Source: Paenibacillus sp. D2_2 (GTDB taxonomy: Bacteria; Bacillota; Bacilli; Paenibacillales; Paenibacillaceae). From it: a stretch of 64,000 nt of DNA. Positions 59,177 through 64,000 of the stretch are shown piece by piece; the first letter of the stretch is position 1; the number at the start of each line of letters is the position of its first letter. Position numbers and translations under genes: made by a program. The DNA lies in NCBI RefSeq assembly GCF_031199965.1, contig NZ_CP133605.1, positions 3,442,501-3,506,500 of the forward strand, in the 5' to 3' direction. Under the pieces are notes generated by a model. It ran no database searches and was not told the DNA's origin. It saw only the letters and a list, made by a program, of their open reading frames with translations.

Positions 59177-60004
59177 TTAGATCCTAGAGGTTGCGCTGAA
59201 GCGTTTGATGCTTCCCAGCTTACCGTCAGCCCGTTCAGGATCGAGGATTTGTAGGGTGATCTGAGATGCGGACGCGGAAGCACGTTGAGCGTTGATGCTG
59301 AACGTACCTTTAGCTCGGCACATGTACAACTCGGTTTCAACACCTGCAAACGTACCGTCTTTTTGCTGGAATGTACCGTGGTGTACCACGGAGATAGGGA
59401 ACGGTACTTCATCGACAAGAAGGTCAACCATGTCAACGACTTCTTCACGTTTGTAGTTCATTACAATGTCTTTACCCTCGTGTACAACGTTTAGGACAAT
59501 CACACCGTTGGTATTATCGAAGTAGAACTCATCAGGTCGAATCGTCGCAGGGACAGCGGAACCAGGAAGCTTTTTCAACAGCTTGTTAGCATCCTTCAGC
59601 CGAACAGCGAGTTCTCCATCTTTTTCAAAGATTGTGCTAGCGAACTTAGGTGCCACCTCAGCAAAGCCATTGTTGTGCGTGCCCGCAGAAGCCGACTCCA
59701 GTTCATTTAGCACCCACACGAAAGAGTCAACCTGTTCTTGAACCGTTGAACCCATCATCAACTGAATAGCATCCAGGTCGAATTTTGCATCCGTAGCGGA
59801 TACCTCAATGGATTTGGATTTAACAAGTACATCGATTGCGAACAGACCGTCGCCACCGAAGATGTCCTCAAGTTCCACGTTGAGGTCGATTTTTAGATCT
59901 TGAAGTGTACCGAGAGTAATTACCTCTACAGCACCCAATGGGTCAGTTGGAAGGCGTTTAGCCATAAATGTACCTACGCCCTTGATAATCATTTTCTTAG
60001 CCAT
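59177..60004 (-). CDS. Major tail (tube) protein
   Basis: 275 residues, upstream of the chaperones and tape measure as in long-tailed phages. MAKKMIIKGVGTFMAKRLPT, LQDLKIDLNVELEDIFGGDG, KSKSIEVSATDAKFDLDAIQ and FQQKDGTFAGVETELYMCRA fit the beta-barrel tube fold. The terminator after it fits high copy number. The ATG at 60004 follows AAAGGAG by 11 bases; a GTG-like upstream extension would overlap the previous gene. Confidence 0.78.
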   Translation of the reverse strand: MAKKMIIKGVGTFMAKRLPTDPLGAVEVITLGTLQDLKIDLNVELEDIFGGDGLFAIDVLVKSKSIEVSATDAKFDLDAIQLMMGSTVQEQVDSFVWVLNELESASAGTHNNGFAEVAPKFASTIFEKDGELAVRLKDANKLLKKLPGSAVPATIRPDEFYFDNTNGVIVLNVVHEGKDIVMNYKREEVVDMVDLLVDEVPFPISVVHHGTFQQKDGTFAGVETELYMCRAKGTFSINAQRASASASQITLQILDPERADGKLGSIKRFSATSRI

Positions 60005-60035
60005 TGACTCGTTCACTCCTTTAAGTGAGTAATAG

Positions 60036-60230
60036 TTACCCCGCATGAGTCATCGAGAACTCGATGACTACTGTGAAGTTAATAAATGTTTGTGGCAAGG
60101 TATAGGGAGCCACCATAGGGACATTATCTTCAACCAAACTCTTAGACTTAGAACGCTTCTGAACGCCCAGCCTTAGTAAGGTTGCCGGGATTAGCCCCTT
60201 CTCCTTAGTAGTTTAGAACGCCAAGCTCAT
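60036..60230 (-). pseudogene. Small structural gene with an in-frame stop at codon 6
   Basis: ATG at 60230 (behind AGGTG) opens MSLAF, then TAA at 60213-60215. The same frame continues TTKEKGLIPATLLRLGVQKR to VVIEFSMTHAG and stops 32 bases before the tube start. One base (TAA from GAA, for example) would restore a 64-residue protein. No other start codon lies upstream of residue 30. It may be real decay or an error. Confidence 0.5.
60048..60069. other. Perfect 10-bp hairpin in front of the tube gene
   Basis: AGTCATCGAG-AA-CTCGATGACT. It lies in the end of the small gene and in the leader of the tube mRNA, with no T-run, so it is more likely an RNA-processing or stability element. Confidence 0.6.
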
Positions 60231-60258
60231 TCACTAACACCTAACTGATACAGTTGTA

Positions 60259-60378
60259 TTAATCAATAACGTACAGCGGCCGATCAACACCTCTGAATCC
60301 TGGAATAATTGATTCAAAAAAGAGCCTACCAAACGCGGAAGACTCCTTAAAGAAAGACCCGAGTAGTGCGAGGGACAA
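60259..60378 (-). pseudogene. Possible C-terminal remnant of a phage gene
   Basis: An open frame of 39 codons from a TTG without ribosome site ends FGRLFFESIIPGFRGVDRPL then YVID and stop. It looks like the end of a protein whose start is gone. A second open frame overlaps it, so coding is uncertain. Confidence 0.25.
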
Positions 60379-60426
60379 TTAACTTGGTTATTCTTAGAAT
60401 GGGTATTATTCTCTTTATATTATTTC

Positions 60427-60514
60427 ATCCTGTATTACAGGACATGAAATCCTATTTTTCAGGATTTGAAATCCTGATTTGCAGGACACCAAATCCTGTT
60501 TTTCAGGATTTTAG
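60427..60514. repeat. Four tandem 22-bp repeats, each with an internal dyad
   Basis: ATCCT(G/A) begins at 60427, 60449, 60471 and 60493, exactly 22 bp apart. Each is followed by a five-base loop and CAGGA(C/T), for example ATCCTG-TTTTT-CAGGAT. The spacing is about two helical turns. This resembles iterons or a stacked operator. It lies in the 330-bp gene-free stretch between the tail operon and the glycosyltransferase genes. Confidence 0.8.
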
Positions 60515-60563
60515 CCTATTAAAGGAAATGAGTGATCTCACCAAAGAGATAGACATACCCCCT

Positions 60564-61202
60564 CTACATAAGAGGGGCTGGTCTATTGGGCAGGTCGTCT
60601 ATGATTCGAGCAATCTGCTCAGCTCGTTGTTTAATTTCGAATTCCTCGGCAGTGATGACATGGATGTGGGCACAGTATCTTCCATGTTCGTAAATGCGCT
60701 CAGGAGTGATTAACACTACGTCTGCTATTGCCTCCATTTTATGCTTGTCCTTCTCAAACCGCTCAGGATCGGTGAGGGAATCGAACACTACTAGATTCGG
60801 GTATGCAGTCTCCACCGAGCTTGCCATTCGGCTATCATTCACCCAATATACGACACGATCTTGCATGAGTGATCGGACATTCGTCCCTGCCCGCGCCACC
60901 ACGAAATTATGGAGCTCGGGGTATGGGTACTCTAGCTCCTCAACCTGATAGTACTCATCACAACAATTGATATACACCACGTTGTACCCGATCTCAGCAA
61001 GCTCCTTTAAGAGCCGCTGTGGTCGTCGTCCAAATAGCTCACCGTTGAAATCGAGAGCGGGCAAATACACAATGGTCGTTTTCACCTTCGGGGAGTAACT
61101 GTCGAAGTTAAATTCCTCAAAATCCACCTCGAAAGGCTCTTCTGAATAAGTCTGCGGTTCAACCGCGTTGCTACCGAAAAGTCGTTTGAGAAGTTTTCTC
61201 AT
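60564..61202 (-). CDS. Glycosyltransferase-like protein, N-terminal half only
   Basis: 212 residues. VKTTIVYLPALDFNGELFGR then RPQRLLKELAEIGYNVVYIN matches the start of the next gene (MTIVYPPALDWNLLFQRPQQ), so it is a GT-B N-terminal Rossmann domain without the nucleotide-sugar-binding half. It may act as a partner or binding protein. A basic N-terminal helix (MRKLLKRLFGS) precedes. It overlaps the upstream gene; ATG at 61202 follows GGAGGTGG. Confidence 0.65.
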   Translation of the reverse strand: MRKLLKRLFGSNAVEPQTYSEEPFEVDFEEFNFDSYSPKVKTTIVYLPALDFNGELFGRRPQRLLKELAEIGYNVVYINCCDEYYQVEELEYPYPELHNFVVARAGTNVRSLMQDRVVYWVNDSRMASSVETAYPNLVVFDSLTDPERFEKDKHKMEAIADVVLITPERIYEHGRYCAHIHVITAEEFEIKQRAEQIARIIDDLPNRPAPLM

Positions 61203-62238
61203 TGACCAGACCACCTCCCATCACCTTGTTTATCATTTTGATAGCATCCAGGGCACGTCTGTCCCAGGAGTTTTCACGGGCTACCGCTGTACGAGCTATA
61301 ATCTTGGCAGGGCTATTCTCCTTCAATGCCTTATCGATCATTTGCCTACAGTTACGTCTATCTATGAAGTAGGTAACGTCACTGTACTTGTTTACAATCT
61401 CCTCCATCCGAGTTGTAAGAACAGGCTTGCCCGCCGATAAATACTCGTAGTATTTGATCGGGTCGCAGCCACGAATCATCTCGGTGAGCTTGAATGGAAC
61501 CATGCATACATCGAACTGAGCAAGGTATGCAGGAAGGACCTTGTAATCCTTATGTGGCAGACATGTTATGTTCGGGTGGTTGATTTGCTTCTTGTACAGG
61601 GAGTTGTTTCCGATCAATACCACGCGGTGACCTAAGTTCGCAATGTCTGTGATAAGCCAGTAGTCAACCCATGATGCCATAGCTCCGTGGAATCCAACCA
61701 CCTTCTGCCCATCCTCCACATGAGGGAAGTCAGGCGGTTTCGGGAGAGCCATCTGTGCTTTCTTGAAATGCTCGTAGTCGGCACCATTCGGGCACAGGAA
61801 GATCGGCTTTCCATCATTCTTATGTTCTTCATACATCACTCTTGCCGTGGTTGCTACAAGATTGGCGCGAGCAAAACACTTCGGAATGTAGTTCTTCCAA
61901 ATGGCGAACTCATCGGCAGAGTTATCCAGGTAATCAAATACTACAAAGTCGAATTTTCGCCCATCTCTGTAGTTGTACTGCCCTGGGCTGGAGAACCACA
62001 GAACCTTCTTCCCTTTGACGAGGTGATCGTAGCTTACGCCCTTTCGCACAAGAAACAGATCATCATTCAATTTCTCAATTGGATGGTATTGCTTCTTGTA
62101 CGTTTCTTCATTTAAGAAGATCGCTCGAACGCCTGGAATCTTGGAAAAGGAAGTCATTAACTGCTGAGGTCGTTGAAACAGCAGGTTCCAGTCTAAGGCA
62201 GGCGGGTACACGATTGTCATTTCAACGCTCTCAAACAC
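61171..62238 (-). CDS. GT4-like glycosyltransferase
   Basis: 355 residues with both GT-B halves: ALDWNLLFQRPQQLMTSFSK, IFLCPNGADYEHFKKAQ (typical PNG.D), VVGFHGAMASWVDYWLITDI and the nucleotide-sugar motif CDPIKYYEYLSAGKPVLTTR (E..A.GKP). It transfers a sugar from a nucleotide donor; the target may be phage DNA, virion protein or host wall. GTG at 62238 follows AAGGAGG. Middle gene of a three-gene operon. Confidence 0.8.
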   Translation of the reverse strand: MFESVEMTIVYPPALDWNLLFQRPQQLMTSFSKIPGVRAIFLNEETYKKQYHPIEKLNDDLFLVRKGVSYDHLVKGKKVLWFSSPGQYNYRDGRKFDFVVFDYLDNSADEFAIWKNYIPKCFARANLVATTARVMYEEHKNDGKPIFLCPNGADYEHFKKAQMALPKPPDFPHVEDGQKVVGFHGAMASWVDYWLITDIANLGHRVVLIGNNSLYKKQINHPNITCLPHKDYKVLPAYLAQFDVCMVPFKLTEMIRGCDPIKYYEYLSAGKPVLTTRMEEIVNKYSDVTYFIDRRNCRQMIDKALKENSPAKIIARTAVARENSWDRRALDAIKMINKVMGGGLVNEKTSQTTFR

Positions 62239-62259
62239 TCCGTTTTCCTCCTTTTTTTA

Positions 62260-62916
62260 TTATGTAGCCACTTTAGCAACCAGCTCAGCCCCTTCCGTAT
62301 ATGCATGAATTGGACGGAGCCGCGTATCTACAAACAGCTTGAACCCCAATCTGCGGGCATGTTCGCAGAAAGGCTCGTCTTCCCCAATAGGATGAAGAGC
62401 ATATCGGACACCTGCTTCAACAACCTCCCTCTTTATAAGGTAAACCGCCCCTGTAAGATCTACAGGAATCAGTCCCTCCTTGAACTCTAGAATATGCCGT
62501 CCGCTAATCATGGCATTATGGGCTTTGATCTTCGGATGGTTCCGAATAAGCATGGAACAAACGTCTACTTCGTTATTAATCAGCTTTTGGAGACTGCCAT
62601 CAGAGATTATTATGTCTGTATCGATTGAGAACAGATAGTCACAGTCCGACTTCAAGAACTCATGAAGCAGAATGTTCCTGAGCAAAGCTAGATTTTGATA
62701 TGAGTAAGAACCGCGAAGATGACCGTACTTTTTACCCAAGTTATGGGTGATATACGGGATTCCTTGGTCAATGAGTACTTGCTCCGTCTCATCCTCACTG
62801 TCGTTCAAGATGTAACAGAACTGCTTATCCACGTCTTGAGCTTTCAATGCTTCTAGGTGCCGCCCGAGTACCCAATCTCTATTCCTTACTGGGGCACCGA
62901 TAAAAACCTTAGCCAT
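62260..62916 (-). CDS. GT2-like glycosyltransferase
   Basis: 218 residues with the GT-A start MAKVFIGAPVRNRDWVLGRH, a DxD in YLFSIDTDIIISDGSL that binds the metal-sugar nucleotide, and PVDLTGAVYLIKREVVEAGV then GEDEPFCEHARRLGF as acceptor/catalytic part. ATG at 62916 behind GGGAGGAG. First gene of the operon with 61171 and 60564. Confidence 0.75.
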   Translation of the reverse strand: MAKVFIGAPVRNRDWVLGRHLEALKAQDVDKQFCYILNDSEDETEQVLIDQGIPYITHNLGKKYGHLRGSYSYQNLALLRNILLHEFLKSDCDYLFSIDTDIIISDGSLQKLINNEVDVCSMLIRNHPKIKAHNAMISGRHILEFKEGLIPVDLTGAVYLIKREVVEAGVRYALHPIGEDEPFCEHARRLGFKLFVDTRLRPIHAYTEGAELVAKVAT

Positions 62917-63078
62917 AGATAATTCTCCTCCCCTTTCCTCTTTATATAGTTTAGACCGATAGGCATTAGACATTTGCCGCGTCTGTCAAAAAATAGACCG
63001 GTTCAGTGAGCATATTATTAGGAAGGGATGAGAAATCCTCTCTTTTCCTATTCTATTAAATAAAGGAGATGATTCATC

Positions 63079-63165
63079 GTGTACGACTGTACTGATTGCA
63101 TGATTATGAAAAATAGTGACGTGGTAATGACAGTCACGGGTGAGGTGATTAAGGATAAATGCTAG
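63079..63165 (+). CDS. 28-residue zinc-ribbon-like peptide
   Basis: GTG at 63079, ten bases after AAAGGAG, opens a short frame with CTDC and a final KDKC, ending seven bases inside the next gene. The overlap and good ribosome site favour a real coupled leader gene. Function unknown. Confidence 0.5.
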   Translation: MYDCTDCMIMKNSDVVMTVTGEVIKDKC

Positions 63166-63899
63166 GAACATGGGACTTAATTAAAGACTGGCACCGAATG
63201 GCGGTAAATGGTGAAGCTCATGCATCCATCCGATTCGGGGATGCGTCTAATACCATCCTTGCCCATGAAACCGTCCTAACTATGGATTTCATCAAATCTC
63301 ATTACGGTTGGATAAGCGACCCGACCTATTGTGGTATCACACTTCCGAATGCCAATGCACGGGAGATTATTGTACACTGTTTACGCCAAGCTGATTACGT
63401 CGGATACCTGACACAAACAGACCACTGGTACTTCAAGCCTCTGTTCGATATGTGCTTGCAGTACTATAAGGTGGAACCTAAAGAGACTTTCTACGCGTTT
63501 GAGAACAATTATATTGCTCGGTTCAAACCGTTCTATGACACCTTCAGAACATTACCTATTTTGCTCTGTGGCTCCAAGTCCGTCCAATATAAGGAAGTTC
63601 TCGAACGCCGCTACAAGTTCACAGGGATCGTCGGAACCATAGACTGTCCAAACTGGTCAGGGATTAACAAGGCAACGAAGGACATGGAAGCAATCTATAA
63701 AGCAACCCCATGGCGGCTTGCCCTCGTATGTGCAGGTGCCCCTGGTAAAGTACTGGCGATCAAGGCGAAGGACCTAGGAACCGTGGGTGTGGACTTCGGT
63801 TCAGGTGCAGATGTAGCTATTCAAGCCGATAAAGATGGCTCGTTCGCTTGGGATTACAAAGGCTTCCCTGATTATTGGGCTGGAAGACCAAAAAAATAA
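63159..63899 (+). CDS. GT-D fold glycosyltransferase-like protein
   Basis: 246 residues with the GT-D (DUF1792-type) pattern: ASIRFGDASNTILAHE (RFGD near the start), PILLCGSKSVQYKEVL, ALVCAGAPGKVLAIKAKDL and VGVDFGSGADVAI. Such enzymes add glucose or related sugars to glycoproteins. It is the only plus-strand gene in the phage region, divergent from the other three glycosyltransferase genes, and is followed within a few bases by an insertion element. Confidence 0.68.
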   Translation: MLGTWDLIKDWHRMAVNGEAHASIRFGDASNTILAHETVLTMDFIKSHYGWISDPTYCGITLPNANAREIIVHCLRQADYVGYLTQTDHWYFKPLFDMCLQYYKVEPKETFYAFENNYIARFKPFYDTFRTLPILLCGSKSVQYKEVLERRYKFTGIVGTIDCPNWSGINKATKDMEAIYKATPWRLALVCAGAPGKVLAIKAKDLGTVGVDFGSGADVAIQADKDGSFAWDYKGFPDYWAGRPKK

Positions 63900-63902
63900 C
63901 CT

Positions 63903-64000
63903 GTTCTGACCCTGGTCAAGCCCCTATTTTGTAGACATTGAAAAAGCCCTTAGGCCACGAGCTGGCGTCGGTACTGTACTGGCGTCAGCTTGTTTAGTTT
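63903..64000. mobile_element. IS3-family element, left edge only
   Basis: TGTTCTGACC begins a typical IS150-like terminal repeat (CCCCTATTTTGTAGAC follows) four bases after a stop codon. The minus strand then encodes a transposase C-terminus. The rest lies beyond the window. Confidence 0.65.
63951..64000 (-). CDS. IS3-family transposase (orfB), C-terminal 16 codons
   Basis: KLNKLTPVQYRRQLVA then stop, the characteristic end of IS150/IS3-type OrfB integrase proteins. Truncated by the window edge. Confidence 0.75.

Noticed and set aside
60427..60514. CRISPR-like array
   Set aside because: The units are contiguous 22-bp repeats without unique spacers, and no cas genes are present.
60366..60713. 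Plus-strand frame MRGTINLVILRMGIIL across the 22-bp repeats
   Set aside because: It has no ribosome site, runs through the repeat array, and overlaps the glycosyltransferase-like gene in antisense.
62974..63078. Divergent promoters between the glycosyltransferase genes
   Set aside because: A TTGACA occurs on the minus strand near 62987, but no -10 stands at 16-18 bp, so I do not call it.

Overview
The window joins about 10 kb of bacterial chromosome to at least 53 kb of a large tailed-phage genome. The host looks like Paenibacillus or a close Bacillales relative. The reasons are the Bacillus-type fused chorismate mutase/DAHP synthase, the strong AGGAGG ribosome sites, a CcpA-type cre box, a cellobiose phosphorylase of the clostridial/Paenibacillus kind, S-layer-homology (SLH) modules in the phage virion proteins, and a ~170-bp intergenic repeat that I recall from Paenibacillus genomes. 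No 16S or other marker is present, so the genus is an inference.

Layout. 1-10100: ordinary host genes in short transcription units: aroA (5' end outside the window), pgl-type lactonase, a small LytTR protein with a cre box over its promoter, aldose 1-epimerase, a secreted NlpC/P60 lipoprotein, a membrane J-domain protein, and a LacI repressor plus cellobiose phosphorylase pair sharing an AACGCGCGTT operator. 10172-24590: phage replication and regulation block, all on the minus strand: sigma factor, HU, transglycosylase, dUTPase, DNA polymerase I, SSB-like protein, a second ECF-like sigma factor, primase, DnaB-type helicase, DnaC-type loader and a winged-helix initiator. 24744-60230: virion block, also minus strand: tail fibre and adsorption proteins, a 2,021-residue repeat protein, a hub/lysin with two hydrolase-like domains, SLH-bearing baseplate proteins, a 1,752-residue tape measure, tail assembly chaperones with an AAAAAAG slip site, and the tail tube protein. 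60231-64000: a glycosyltransferase cassette, a 22-bp tandem repeat array, and the edge of an IS3-family element. Terminase, portal, capsid and integrase are not in the window, so the phage continues past the right edge.

How it works together. Eleven copies of a 31-bp motif, CTTAAC-N15-TCGTATAGAG on the minus strand, sit immediately upstream of phage operons in both blocks. The 15-bp gap is invariant. I saw no copy in the bacterial 10 kb. The motif has the -35/-10 architecture of ECF sigma promoters (compare SigW TGAAAC-N16-CGTA). The phage encodes an ECF-like sigma factor at 18006-18575 whose own operon carries one copy. I infer a phage-dedicated, probably autoregulated sigma regulon covering replication and virion genes. 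A consensus SigA promoter at 20091-20120 may start the cascade.

Data quality. About twenty genes, host and phage alike, are broken by single-base changes, nearly all a lost base in a short homopolymer, mostly G or C. Restoring one base at each site gives full-length products whose total lengths are divisible by three. I therefore treat most of them as assembly errors and give merged coordinates, noting each break.
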